64,000 nt of DNA from Adineta vaga (taxonomy: Eukaryota > Rotifera), in NCBI GenBank assembly GCA_021613535.1, contig CP075492.1, positions 1,240,001 to 1,304,000 of the forward strand. The letters run 5' to 3'. Below are positions 34,481-46,495 of the stretch, piece by piece. The notes beneath the pieces were generated by a model. It saw only the letters and a list, made by a program, of their open reading frames with translations. It was not told where the DNA came from and ran no database searches. Each line of letters opens with the position of its first letter. Positions within the stretch are counted from its first letter, which is position 1. The translations under genes were made by a program, and so were the position numbers.

Positions 34481-35021
34481 AGGTCGATTACGTTATTTTT
34501 AATAGTTTTTCATAGTCTCCCCTAGCTATACGAAACTTCAATTTATTTTTATTTCAACATGGTTAGATAGAGTGTCGTTTACTCTTTCTATTTATACTAT
34601 TTTGGTTTTTCTTGCAATATCTTCTCGATAAAATAATGCTAGATTAAAAACAGGTACTTTAAAAATTTTTTGAAGGTGTATAACATATTTGATATTTCTT
34701 GCTTTACCCGTCAGATAATTCATAACAGGCAAACAAACATAACTGCTGTTCGTTACAAAACATATCAACAATCCATAGAAAAATAATTAATCATTTTCAT
34801 CGTGTAACGCACATATTTTTCATTTTCTTTCACTGAAAAAATATCGTGTTTTCAAGCCAAAAATGAGATCTTTTGTTGAAATTTAATGTTTTTATCACCC
34901 GCAAACGTTATTCAGAGTTAAAGTGAGATGTATCAGAGAGAAATAAAAATAAAGCTTTCGATATTGCTGAAAAATACATATTATCATTCGTTTCAAACAA
35001 GTTTAATAAATAATGTGAGAT

Positions 35022-35135
35022 CAAATGGGTGGGTGTGGGTGTGGGTGGATAGAGACACTGACTGGCACCCATCCACACTGATGATTTTTTTGTTATATCA
35101 ACCAGAACGCGAAGAAGACATAATCACAACAGAAC
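35022..35135. repeat. Telomere-like repeat, family B
   Basis: It starts GGGTGGGTGTGGGTGTGGG and shares GGATAGAGACACTGACT and the following 70 bases with the copy at 30618. Its right-hand palindrome is missing. Confidence 0.65.
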
Positions 35136-35379
35136 ATATACCAAGGCTACCAAATTAAAATTCATGAAACCAGGATTTGACCAGGAGACCTTAATTAGAA
35201 TTGGGAAACATTTGTTTTGCCTTTTTTTTTGACAAAATTGAAATATTTTTCACATGAGATTAAAATCTTCTACTATGGTAGTATAGTTCTAGCTCATTTT
35301 TCTGAATATAACAATATATGATATAAAAATACGAACAATTATATGTCGTTTTTCATTATCTATTTCGAAATCAATCACA

Positions 35380-35400
35380 TGACACACCCACACCCTCGAG
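35380..35400 (-). repeat. Telomere-like tract, one-sided
   Basis: ACACACCCACACCCTCGAG lies just beyond the 3' end of the MDR oxidoreductase gene. Confidence 0.5.
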
Positions 35401-35436
35401 TTAAGTAGTAACTGAATAGAAAGACGGTCTTATTCA

Positions 35437-36654
35437 TTATTCGTCAACAATCTTGAGAAGTAATTTGCCTTGTGCTTTGCCACTCTTCGATTTCTCGTAC
35501 ATTCCATGCAATGCTTCAACACCATCTTTTCGCCAGTCGAATACTGTATCAATTATTGGTTTGACTTTGTTGGTCTCTAAGAATCGTGTTTGAAGTTCAT
35601 CGAGATCTTCATAGCTTTCGCGAAGAGCAAAAAATCTATATACAGGTTTAGTTGAATCAACAATGGATTGAATCTTATGTGACAATATAGTAGAGCCAAG
35701 GGATGCTATATATCCTAATGTAACTTTCATTTCAGGATCGTTTCCAACAAGAGTAATAAATTGACCACCTGGTTTGAGGATCTGTCGAGCTGCTATTTCC
35801 TGCTGTTCACCACCCACACAGTCATACACAATATCAAAATTGTGACCTGAAAAACAATCAGGCTTCAGAGAAAAAAGATGATACAGTGTGTATGTTTATC
35901 ACCTTTCAATTCTTGTCCGAAATCTTTGTTATTGTAATCAATGACGAGGAGGCGTTCTGAATCTACTGTCGTATTGCCATCAGCTTGAATAACTTTATAA
36001 CCTGAAATAGATAATCGAGACTACATGTGTAAAATTGAAAATAGGAATAAACAAACCAAGTTGTCCTAATAAGTCAAAGTTTCTTTGTGAACATGTTGTT
36101 GCGACATGAGCACCTACAGCTTTAGCCAATTGAATAGCATATAAACCAGTAGCTGTACTGCCTCCACATATCATGATTTTACTTTGTGATTCAACTCTGG
36201 GTGAAGCCGTTTTAAATAATGCCTGATAACTAGTCAGGCATGCCAAAGGTATAGCAGCTGCTTGTACCATTGTCAAATTGGCTGGTTTTAAGGCAAAGAG
36301 CGATTCTTTTGCACAAACATATTCAGCATAGCTGCCACCATCTGCACCAAGATTTCCGTAGACTTTATCACCTACGTGTAAACGTTTTACCGATGCACCA
36401 ACAGCAACAACCACTCCAGCAACATCAGTACCAGGTATATGAGGAAATGAAAATCGTTTTATAAATGACAAACTACCTTGCAAAACTTTCCAATCAATTG
36501 GATTGATTGCAGCAGCATAAGTTCGAACAAGAATTTGTTTGCATGAGAGTTCTCGATGAACAGGCACATCTTGACGTAAAGTGATGACATTGCGTGCTTC
36601 ACCATAACTACTTTGCTGAGCAGCTGTCATCATCGTTGGAAAGTCACTTTCCAT
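35437..36654 (-). CDS. MDR-family NADPH:quinone reductase / alcohol dehydrogenase-like
   Basis: Three exons (36057-36654, 35903-36001, 35437-35846) join to 368 residues. The GroES-like N-terminus shows VRTYAAAINPIDWKVLQG and FPHIPGTDVAGVVVAVG. The GDKVYGNLG loop follows. The Rossmann part has IMICGGSTATGLYAIQLAKA, FDIVYDCVGG and ILKPGGQFITL. The structural zinc cysteines of true alcohol dehydrogenases are absent, as in quinone oxidoreductases and RTN4IP1-like proteins. It probably reduces quinones or enones with NADPH. There is no visible targeting peptide. Introns are 55 and 56 nt. The frame is intact. The ATG at 36654 gives the usual MDR length. Confidence 0.82.
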
Positions 36655-37640
36655 TGTTATCGCTGATGTTTAATCTATTAAAATCTGACTCAGAAAAGTA
36701 TTCTAAGGAGAATCAAGAATTCAATATCTAATTATGTTTACGAACACATCGAAGAAGACGAGCAATGACACTGCAAAATTTTTATGCACACTATTATGAG
36801 CACGTTTTACTGCATAAACATAACGGACCATTCTTTTTTCTGAAGAATCGTTAGAAGAAAAAGCGAGAGAAAAAGGAAGGAAAGAAAAGAAAACGAAAGC
36901 TACGTAGTCTACCACATTAAAACGAGAATCATACTGCATATTATGTTGTCGTCAGTTACACAAAAGAAACTAATAGAAATAAACTTTTAGCTGAATTATC
37001 TCTACATTTGAAAGTTAAAAAAATCCAGTGTTCACAATACAATGATAATCACAGTTCCTGTCCAGTAAGCAGAAACTGAATATCTGAAGATTGTTAATTG
37101 AATCAAAATTCATAAACTACAGCAACTTTCAATTGAGCTATTTATTTCTGAAATTCTCACTATTTGGAACATCTTCGATCAGTTTTCGCCGAAAATGCAA
37201 AGTGCAATTGATAAATCTGAATAGGAGAATTTTGTCAATAAGATGAAAAAGAAAGTTATGGAAAATATTAGTGAATAATTTTCCAACTTCATGAATTACG
37301 TGTACTTTAGAAATATATTTTGATTATTATGAATTTACGTTTTGTGCATGTAGTATTCGTCAAGTACAGTTTATGAGTAAAAAGATAATCGCGATATATT
37401 TGAATAAAGTTCTTATTGAAAAACTATTTTATTAGTAGATATACTCAATAATCGGAAATCTCTTCATGATAAAACACAACAACTGACATGGTATAGTAAT
37501 CATAAATGTCGTCAATAAATCGATAGTATATTGCTCACTATAGTTGATGTAATAAGAGTAAGTGGCATATGATTTATGCATTTATGGTAAAAAATAAACG
37601 GCAAAATAGTATATACGGAGCGAACAAATAAACGAAAAGC
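36655..37640. other. Intergenic spacer
   Basis: AT-rich spacer between divergent genes. No gene was seen. Confidence 0.4.
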
Positions 37641-37650
37641 TATAAATATA
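37641..37650 (+). promoter_or_regulatory. TATA box of the Cys-rich peptide gene
   Basis: TATAAATATA lies about 94 bases upstream of the ATG at 37735. A small upstream ATG lies near 37688. Confidence 0.5.
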
Positions 37651-37734
37651 AGAGCAAGATTACCATTTTTATTTATATATTCTTACGATGGTTCGAACTG
37701 GTATGCACTTTTTTTACAAATCGTTACTAAAATA

Positions 37735-37995
37735 ATGAAATATCGTTTGTCTTTAGTTATACTCATATTCTTTCTTATTGCCGTTTGTTTCAATATATGT
37801 TCCGCAGCAACTTGTCACTGTTCCTGTTGTACACATATAATGTCATATTACGATCCCCGATACTGCACATCGCCCTCGTTTTCAGGAGTTCCAGTAGCTA
37901 ACTGTCGACAACGCTGCAATCCAACTGTATGTGAACCAAATTATCCCGGCCGTTGTCCTTCGCCGAATGTTTGGTTGACAAATACGTGCCTCTAA
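37735..37995 (+). CDS. Small secreted cysteine-rich peptide, 86 aa
   Basis: A complete frame with a strong signal peptide (MKYRLSLVILIFFLIAVCF, cleavage likely after ICSA, residue about 24). The mature part of about 62 residues has ten cysteines, beginning CHCSCC and ending NTCL, enough for five disulfides, plus several Pro. A TATA box precedes it at a normal distance. I do not recognise the cysteine spacing. Possible roles are antimicrobial, structural (cuticle or lorica) or a secreted inhibitor, and nothing in sequence decides between them. Codon use is less AT-driven than the flanks, which supports a real gene. Confidence 0.65.
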   Translation: MKYRLSLVILIFFLIAVCFNICSAATCHCSCCTHIMSYYDPRYCTSPSFSGVPVANCRQRCNPTVCEPNYPGRCPSPNVWLTNTCL

Positions 37996-38195
37996 ATTCA
38001 ATAAAAAGTTTTCGTTAATTAAATTGACTGAAAAAATGACAATAAGACATATATAATATACGTATTATATTTGTTTCAAACTTTATGTCTATGTTTTTTT
38101 CATAACACACTTTAAATGAAACATTAAACGAAATTCTAAATTTTATGTTGAGTTTTGTGACAAATAATTTCATATAGAATTGTTATACGTGCACA
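37996..38195. other. Intergenic spacer
   Basis: Nothing recognised. Confidence 0.35.
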
Positions 38196-38402
38196 CTCGA
38201 TCATAGAGATTGTTGCATCGGTCCACCGGATACTACAGCTATATGGTCAGAAAAAATAGTAGCTGATTGGGCACGAGTCTATGAAAAAAGTTTACTCTAC
38301 TTCCGTTCAATAAATATTACTAATGAAATAAATTTTCTTTTTGTTAAGTCTAATGCAAAGATTTCAGTAATGAGTGAGATACATTCGATTGTCATTATAT
38401 AA
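38196..38402 (+). pseudogene. Short coding-like fragment
   Basis: A 68-codon frame without ATG reads LDHRDCCIGPPDTTAIWSEK, then IVADWARVYEKSLLYFRSIN, then AT-driven text and TAA. The WxxxYEKSLLYF segment is vaguely like WDKSLLYF in the protein at 41.2-43.1 kb. It may be a relic of the same family, but this is weak. Confidence 0.3.
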
Positions 38403-41239
38403 TATTACAAACGATAGTTCGTGATAATTTCGATTATGAATTACTATTAAAGCTATATATCAAGTAGAATATATGACTATTGACAAAAGCTACTCGAAAA
38501 AAAACTTTATAAATGTTTACACGTCTTCTTCTTCGCATTTAGACAGTACACTGTTATATAACCAACGTGCACAAAATATTTTTTTATCATCAGTACTTTT
38601 CATTAGGGTGACAAAGTATTTGCAAAGAGAGGAAAGAAAAGTGTCTCGTGTCATTACGATTCATAATAATACTTACAGTAAAAAGAAATGAAAAACGAAT
38701 CATTTTTTTCTCATCACTATACTAAAACATGACTGTACAAACTACTTATACTCTTCTGAGTCTTTTGGCATTTGGTTGTAGTCCTACAATGGTACATACA
38801 TTTCAAGATCGTATGCACAGCGAGGGTGTCGATGCCACTGCTCTCGCGATAGACAACACACCAGCAGATGTGGGTGTTGTGGGTAAAGATGCAGAATGAA
38901 CTAACTACAACCACACACATACACCCCAGAAATATATTTCAAATATTGGAACTATTTTTATTAGTAGATCAAGTATTTTATTAAAGCAATTTCAAATTTT
39001 AGAAAAATACATGAAATTTGCCTTTTTATGTGGTAAATTTAAATAAATTTCATCTACATTCAGTTATTCCATAAAAAATTTTTGATTAGTAGAATACATG
39101 ACAAATCTCGATCGAAATATTCACTGCCCACTAGTCACCGATGATATAAGGATTAAAACCTTTCTGCCGGATAATACTGACCTCTTCTCGATATATTTTC
39201 CAGTAAAGTATATAATTCTAAGTATTTAAAGAAATATTTATTTTTGAGGGCATGGCGGTCGCCGGTTCGCCGAATAGCTAGATCCGCAGCTGACTAGAAA
39301 CTATTTCTAACGAGTCAAAGTGTATGAACTATGACTGGAATTTTTTCGGCTTTCAGAATATGAGTTTATAATGTTTCTCGCAGATTTTAATTTGAAGTAC
39401 CAAAATCATCTTTGATGAGCCCGAAAAACGTGGTTTGAAAAAATTGCGCGTCACAATTTACAGTAAACATATTTGTGCATTTTATTCTCATGTAAAGAAG
39501 TTCAGCTGGCTCATAGTTAGTGATTATAATGAGTATTTTGCGCTCATTTTAAACATAAACTTAGAAAGGACGAATCTATCTCTATTTAAAATACTGAAGG
39601 AGTTCCTGACATGCCCCAAAAATTATTTTGAATCGTGAATCGACAGAGCTTGGTTCACCCTATAAGTTTTTCTTCGATCGTCCTAAATGTTGCAGTGTCT
39701 TGTTCACAGAAATCAATATCAAAAGTATCTGAGCTTCTACCTGAGTTTACCTATAACCATTTTATCAAGAGTGTTTTCAATGTAAGATTGTTTTCATCAA
39801 AATTTGACTTTTTCTCAAAAACTAGTAAGTTATATCATTCGATAATAGCATATATTCTTGAAATTTCTTTTTACGCATGTGCTTATAAGACTTTTTTGTC
39901 AATATCCGTCGAAAAAGTAATCGATGTGTAAAACAAAATAGATCAGAGTAGCTTTGGGAAAAATCTAGAAATTTTTTTCTGACGGTACGGTACGTTGTTA
40001 ATGAAGGCGGTATACGGTACGAGACGGTATCAATTTTTTTGCAATACCGCCGGTCATTGGTTCCGACTATAGTATTTTCCACGTTCACGTATGTAGAAGC
40101 AGAATTGTTCGCGATCATAACATATACGATTCTCTTTGCGTCGTTCATATATGAGAGGATATTATTTGTAATGATAGTCTTTCTTTCTGTTCTTTTTCCT
40201 TTTTGAATATGAGGCCATGTGTTCACCTTTTTCTAACTCAATTATATGTCATTTTTGATTGTAGAGTCGCTCATATTTATGATTTTGAAAAATTTTGCTT
40301 CATAATTAAAAGCTATTAGATACTTCAAGAATCTTATTTCTACTTCAAATTCATTCGGAATATTTAAAAAAAGTCGGTTTTACAATAACAAGTTGAAATG
40401 ACCAAAATACAAAGTTATGATTAAAGTAACTATCCATCCGAAGATGAAAGGAGAAAGATATTTGACTTAGTGTTTGAATACTCTATTTTTAAAGAAATAT
40501 TCATTACTTTTGAACGTACTAAGTTGTTAATTAATAATGTACAATCTTACGTGACGAAGTAAAAGGAAAGTCACGTCATTTTTATGCTGTATTCTTTCGT
40601 ATACCGCCTGGCAATAAAAAATATTAAGAAAGTTGATAAATAAAAGCAATTATTTCTTTTCTTATCAAGCCGAAGTTCTAATTTGGAATATTCAATGATA
40701 TTTGAGTTTCTTTTTCTTCTATTTCAACGTGAACATCACATGTAAAATCCATGACAAGAAATATTATGTACACATTTTATATTGTCCTATGGATTGATTG
40801 AATATGATTAGAAGATAAATAGCGACATTTATAATCTCAAGACAGAAATGCATGATTAGAAAAAAGCAAAGCCAAAGAACAAATAGTGTAATTACTATTA
40901 TCGTTTTCCTACATCCTCTGTGATAACATCAATCCATCCTTTTTTTCTCAAACCACTATCAAATTAAATTACTATCAATATTGTAATAGACTGTATTTCA
41001 ACAACTTATTCGTATCGATGAACAAAAAAAGTGGTGGGTGAGCGTTTTTTTCTAAAATCAAGAATCTCGAAAGAATATAACAAAATCGTCGATAAATGTG
41101 ATTAATATTCCTTTCATTTTAGGACAATTTTTATTATACTTCGTTTTGAAGAAATTTTCTATTGAAGGCGCAAAATCATTGTACATGTTGATCGAAGTAT
41201 TGACAAACAACTATAGATAATTTCAATACTCTGATTTGA
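38403..41239. other. Long non-coding stretch
   Basis: No supported gene in nearly 3 kb. It holds a telomere-like hairpin at 38868, a GC-richer patch at 39245-39300, and a cluster of GGTACGGTACG / GTATACGG words at 39975-40060 that resembles repeat ends. Open frames here lack protein-like composition. Confidence 0.4.
38868..38929. repeat. Telomere-like hairpin, family A
   Basis: The left arm is GATGTGGGTGTTGTGGG, the loop TAAAGATGCAGAATGAAC then TAACTACAACCACA, and the right arm CACACATACACCCC. Confidence 0.6.
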
Positions 41240-43081
41240 ATGATGATCTTTTTATTAGTATTCGAATTCTTCCTTTTATCTCAGCATATTATTGTTGCAA
41301 TACAAAATTCAGCTTTTTGTTATCTAACATATCGACCAACACCTGAACTGCTTGAGTTTGCACAAGAATTTGCTGAAGATGCAATCAAATACGGTGTTGA
41401 AATATTTATTATGATCGACGATAACAAATATAATTTTTCTTCTGCAAATGTTTCATCTAACGTTCGACTATTGCAAATGTCATCAGAGAAATGTCTTCAA
41501 CATAATTATCAAAAAGCAATTAATACGGGAGGTATGATATTGTAGAGAAATTTTTAATGTGAATTGATGTATGATACTTTCTTGTAGGTACTTGGCGATC
41601 TATTACATCATGGGATAAAAGTCTTCTCTATTTTTCTGTACTCAATCAAAATTATTCATTTGTTTGGTTATCTGAAGAAGATGTATTCATTCCACATGTC
41701 GAAGTATTTCGTTCGCTGCATCAACTCTATTCGAATTCTAGTGATTTAATCGTTCCTCATCATACGGTTAATTATCTAGGTTCGGATGGAACATGGTTTT
41801 GGCCAATGGCAACTGGAAAATTTCTTCCACCTTGGTCTGCTTCAATGGTTAATATAGTTGGTTTAAGTCGACGAATGCTTAAAGGAATAGATGATTTTGT
41901 TCAATGGTTAGGTGAAGTTCCATTTCATGAATTCTTTTTCAATACATTAGTACTACACTTAAATTTCACCATTGTTGTACCACTTGAATTGAACACTGTT
42001 GAATATGCAAATGCATACCTTTACGAAGATGTACGAGCACGACCTAACAATTTGTGGCATCCAATTAAAGATCATATCAAAGCAAAAAAATGGAGACAAA
42101 AGTTTGTATGCAAAAATTTATCGTACAAACTTTCATGTCTTTATATTTGTATATGTAGTTTAACTAATGAAAGTTTACAATATAATTATACATTTGAATG
42201 GTCTCATTTACAAAAGTTATGTGATAAAAGTGACACTATAAAAAGTATGGAAGCATATTTCAATGATACACTTCTTCGATTCGAAAAAATTAAAAGACAA
42301 TTATCGATAAATATGCATCATTTATGGCGTAAACGTTTTATTGGTCTGGCACAAAAATGTCAAAAACAAAATGCTTCTCAACAATTGATATCATTTGTAA
42401 GTCAGCTAGCCGACCATGCTTATAAACTACCTGAACGTATGTAATAAAAAAAAATCGAAAGATATCAATTATTTTTTCGGTGTATTTCAGCTCTTCTACC
42501 AAATTTAGTAAATAGAAAAAGTGCGGAACATATCAAATTAGAACGAGAAATTAATGAAACAAAACGAGCTATTTATCAATTTACTACGAATAGCTCAACA
42601 GTAACGGACTTGCGAAGACATGCAGGTGGATTAATTAGAAAACTAAGATGGGAAATCCGACGTGAATATTTTGAAGAAGAAAAACTAAGTAAATTTTTAT
42701 TTTGGGCCCTATCGATGTGTAACTTCTTACTGAACGTTCGTTTCAGGAAATCAGACGACAACAACCACTCTTTCTTCATCTTCAACAACTAATACGAACA
42801 TTTCTCGTCGTTCTTTAACAATCAAACTCATTACTGCTTCTATTCAAGTCAATACTACGACACGAAATAGACAATTTGAGAAAGTTCATACACATGATGA
42901 TTATCAATTATTTGATCGGATTAAAAATAGTACCAAAATATTTGTAGTATTATGTATTTTCTATATATTAATTATATTTTTCAAATGGGAAAGTATTCAA
43001 CGTGATAATTCTATGAAAATTCTGCTTATTTCTTCATTATCATTTGTTGTTGTTATATTATGCTTTACTGTGTTAGTATAA
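41240..43081 (+). CDS. Membrane protein with glycosyltransferase-like ectodomain
   Basis: Five exons (41240-41531, 41588-42101, 42159-42436, 42491-42688, 42747-43081) join without a stop to 538 residues. Introns are 54-58 nt. Order: signal peptide or anchor (MMIFLLVFEFFLLSQHII), an N-terminal region with CYLTYRPTPELLEFAQEFAE, the segment WDKSLLYFSVLNQNYSFVWL followed by SEEDVFIPHVEVF (an acidic EDV triad in DxD position), HHTVNYLGSDGTWFWP, a charged helical part, a Thr/Ser-rich linker, then two C-terminal membrane helices (IFVVLCIFYILIIFF and ILLISSLSFVVVILCF). The EED in a beta-strand context and the overall plan suggest a Golgi or surface glycosyltransferase, but no family could be fixed. 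An alternative last exon may start after a 52-nt intron at 43063, reading SVLNKNRPNTVDISQYDPHH and ending inside the adjacent repeat element. Confidence 0.65.
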
Positions 43082-43243
43082 AACCTATATGAAAATTAGT
43101 TAAATCTTTTATTTTTGTTATAGATCAGTTTTAAATAAAAATAGGCCAAATACAGTTGACATATCTCAATATGACCCTCATCATCAAGATGATTCTGCAG
43201 AGATAAATATGAATTTAGTTATCTTTTCTTTGAGAGTGTGCGC

Positions 43244-45011
43244 ACACTGTAAAAAAAGGATCTTCCCACTGATGCACAGGAAGATCCTTTTTTTGGTTTA
43301 GTAGTAAAAAGGTTCCACATAGAACTTTACTGGAGAATTTCAGAACAGAGGTTTCGTAGCAAAGGTTTAGTACAAAACTTTTTTTCCAGCTAACAAAGAA
43401 AGTTTCGTACCATAGGTACCGTACGCAGAACCTTCTGAATCTATCTTAACAAAGGTTTCGTACTAACCCATAGCTACGAAACCTTCTCTCCATTGATATT
43501 CTTTTTGGTTCAGTAAAACACTCTCTTTTAATCATCATCTTACAGGCTCCGTATTCAGTTATTTCAGAACACATACTTCGAAGATTTGTTTCGAAGATCC
43601 TCTCACACTCACAAATACTGTTAAGGGTGGGTGTTGGCCATTCTACTAAATTCATTGACATTGATTCTAAACAGGAAAGAAGATAAGATGTAGTTTATCA
43701 TATATTATCACTTACCTAATTCTATGTCGGTCTATTGTAAACTGATCGTCGGCCGATATGAACAGACATATCTTTCACTGAGTCCTCTCCGTTTGTAAAA
43801 TGAACCTGTGATAGGTGTCAATGGTTTGATAGAGAGTTCGCTGAATCTAACAATCTTTACGATGTCATTGATCGTTTCGTATAATTTACACCGAACCACT
43901 TTAAAGTATAGGAATATATCATATGAAAACTTGAACCGTCGCAAGAAACAATTGATAGTGTGGTAAAAATTCTCCCAAGCCTCTATTTATTCTACGAAAC
44001 TGTGAATCACTTCGTAAAAGCTATACCGAAACAGTTACAACCACACAGAACTCAACATAGTATAGTGTAGAATTCTTCAAACCTTTGGCCAATGTACAAA
44101 ACCAGCGACAGTTTGGCAAAAACTCTCCCAAACCTTGCGCGATGATAGGAAGCCAGTGGTAGTCTCGTAACTTATAAATTTCGCCAAAGCATCAGTGAGT
44201 GTACGAAACTAAATATCGTTCTATGTAATGAAAACGAAAATTTGGGACGAATTACTGAATCCTAGATGGTTTTGTGCTAAAGTACGAATCCATTTTGAAA
44301 CTGGCAGAATTAGGACAGGTTCAGTATAAAACGTACAAAACCAATACTAGCTGCACGAAGCCGAAGAATGTTCGGTATTATGTGTGGGAAACCTTCGTTG
44401 TCCCTACTCAACTGTTAGTGGTTCTGCATAAGTTCTACTTCACATTTGTGGATTTATACGAAACTATGGATCGTTCTTTGTACATAAGCCGAACCGGCAT
44501 AGACACAATCGGGTAATAAAACGTTTCGCATGAACTATACTGAACCTTTCGAAAGGTAAATCATCTACCATTGGTTCATTACGAGATATACAGAACCATG
44601 ACGAGTTTAGCAGTGAATATGCTGCACTTCCAGTAAATTTTCGAAACTTCTAAAGATTCGTGTATGTTATACAAAACTTATAGCCGATCAGTATTGAATA
44701 TACTGAACCTTCAATTGGCATACGAAACTAGGAATCGTTTGTTAGAAAATAGACGAAATCTATTTTCAGGCTGCGAAACCACTGATAGTTCTGTGGACAT
44801 GTTACAGAACTATCAATGGTTTCATGAAGCGCATATAAAATCTTCAGACGATTTTTGTTGTCAACTACCGAGCCTTCTCGACCCTGCTAAACTTAAAATA
44901 GTTCGGCAAATCAATCACGAAACGTTTTTCATTTTTCTGAACTAAAAGTCGTTCGGTGGAAGCATAGAGAATCTTTTAAGTTCGATAAAACACCATTTTT
45001 TTTTACAGTGT
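43244..45011. mobile_element. Inverted-repeat-bounded element with degenerate internal repeats
   Basis: The ends are ACACTGTAAAAAAA at 43244 and TTTTTTTACAGTGT ending at 45011. Just inside the left end is a perfect 16-bp hairpin, AAAAAAAGGATCTTCC / GGAAGATCCTTTTTTT (43251-43294). Between them are many degenerate copies of a motif like TACGAAACT-NNNN-ATCGTTCT (for example 43993, 44202, 44457, 44721, 44772) interleaved with GAACC / GGTTC words about every 35-40 bases. No transposase or other recognisable protein is encoded. No clear target duplication was found. Confidence 0.6.
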
Positions 45012-46001
45012 AGTAAAACGAGATAAAGTTCTTCTGATAAAAAAACTATATTATACAGAAATGTCAGGCTTAAGTCGAATAGTTATTGGCATATTTTTTA
45101 TGTTTTGCAACATTTATACTTCAAATCAAATATCAAAATCAAGACAAAAAAAATATAGCTGCTATATCTAACTGACAAACCAATGTATTAATTTTAACAA
45201 GTAAAATTTGAATGGGCAAAGCTCAGAATATAATAGACAATTGACCATTTGCCTCCCCCTGTTTGCACCACTGGTAATGCTAAAATATTTATTTTTTGTT
45301 CTTATTTTGAATATAGTGTGATTATTATTCTTCTTTAATCAACTGAGAAATACTTCTTAACTTCCTACGCCAAACAATACAGACTGTTTCCGGCAGGAAA
45401 CTGATTGAAATCCAGTAGATTTCCTCTTGGAATACTGCTTTCATGTCCAGCTATTTCCAGTGGTGACTACCCTGTTTTTTCTCATTCTTTGTACATTAAA
45501 CGTCGTCAAAATTTAAGTGAAAAAAGAATTTAACCTCAGAATAAATCAGGAAATCTTTGAAATCAGTTTCTGATTTCAGGAGACATCTCGCCAGGAAAAA
45601 GTTCAAAAATCAGGAGGTTTGGTAACCGTGTATCGGATTATCATTAGAACAAAACAAGATGTAGCAGTATATGTTGGGTTAATGTTGCTTATAAAAGCTA
45701 TCCGAAGTTGTGTAATAAATGTACATATGATTTATTGTTTATAGTATATGCATTCCAGATTATTTCATTCAATACTGATAAGTTCATGTTTTCGATCGTT
45801 TTTTTAAACTTATGAATGTGAAATTTATTGAACTTGATCTGTATCATTGTATTTCAATAAAAACTTTATTGATAGAGCAAACTTCAATAATTCTTGCACT
45901 ATAATTACGCACGGATAATATTTTTTTATAACGACCTAGATATACTATAATCATTTATTACATAGTTCTCATTCGTTAATTCGTTCTACATTATATTTCG
46001 G
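45012..46001. other. Intergenic, AT-rich
   Basis: No gene. A GC-richer patch at 45385-45630 contains short inverted words around GATTTCAGG / CCTGATTT and could be an old repeat. Confidence 0.35.
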
Positions 46002-46135
46002 CAGAGGTGCAGAATCTTCCAAAAAATAGAAAATTTCCCCAGCATAATAATTTTCAAAACTTTCCCCTAGTATAACAACTTTTCAAAAATTTCCTTCCCC
46101 GCGCGCGGGCGCACGAGGAAGATTCTGCATCTCTG
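46002..46135. mobile_element. 134-bp MITE, hAT-like ends
   Basis: The 19-bp terminal inverted repeats are CAGAGGTGCAGAATCTTCC and, at the right end on the minus strand, CAGAGATGCAGAATCTTCC (one mismatch). Flanks TATTTCGG and TATTCTGA match at only 5 of 8 positions, so the target duplication is decayed or absent. The interior includes a CGCGCGCGGGCGC run. Confidence 0.65.
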
Positions 46136-46495
46136 TATTCTGACCTGTTCGATTTGGTGTTGAGAGCGTTTTATGGTAAGTACATAGTCTAAGTCGTTTT
46201 TTGTAGTAGGAAATGAAAGAAACATGCTCGACAGTAGCCTCTGACCCGCCTTCGCAAGAATATTCAAATACACTAATCTCGGCTCTTTTAAATCTAATGC
46301 GACATTCAATGAAAAATATGTTTTGTTCTTTATTTTCGACAATATCGAAAGTATATCTTTAAGAAAATTAGTCTTATAGGAAGAATTATAGACAAGAACC
46401 AAATCAAACGATGAAGATATAGACGATGAAGTCTTTATCATATTTTGAAGTTTTCCGAGTTCTACCTATAGAAAACAGCAAGAGTTCATATGTTA

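Noticed and set aside
39240-40060. A transposon bounded by CG-rich words
   Set aside because: I could not align the two ends as inverted repeats or find a target duplication.
46067-46441. 124-codon minus-strand frame
   Set aside because: It runs through the 134-bp MITE and has AT-driven composition outside it.
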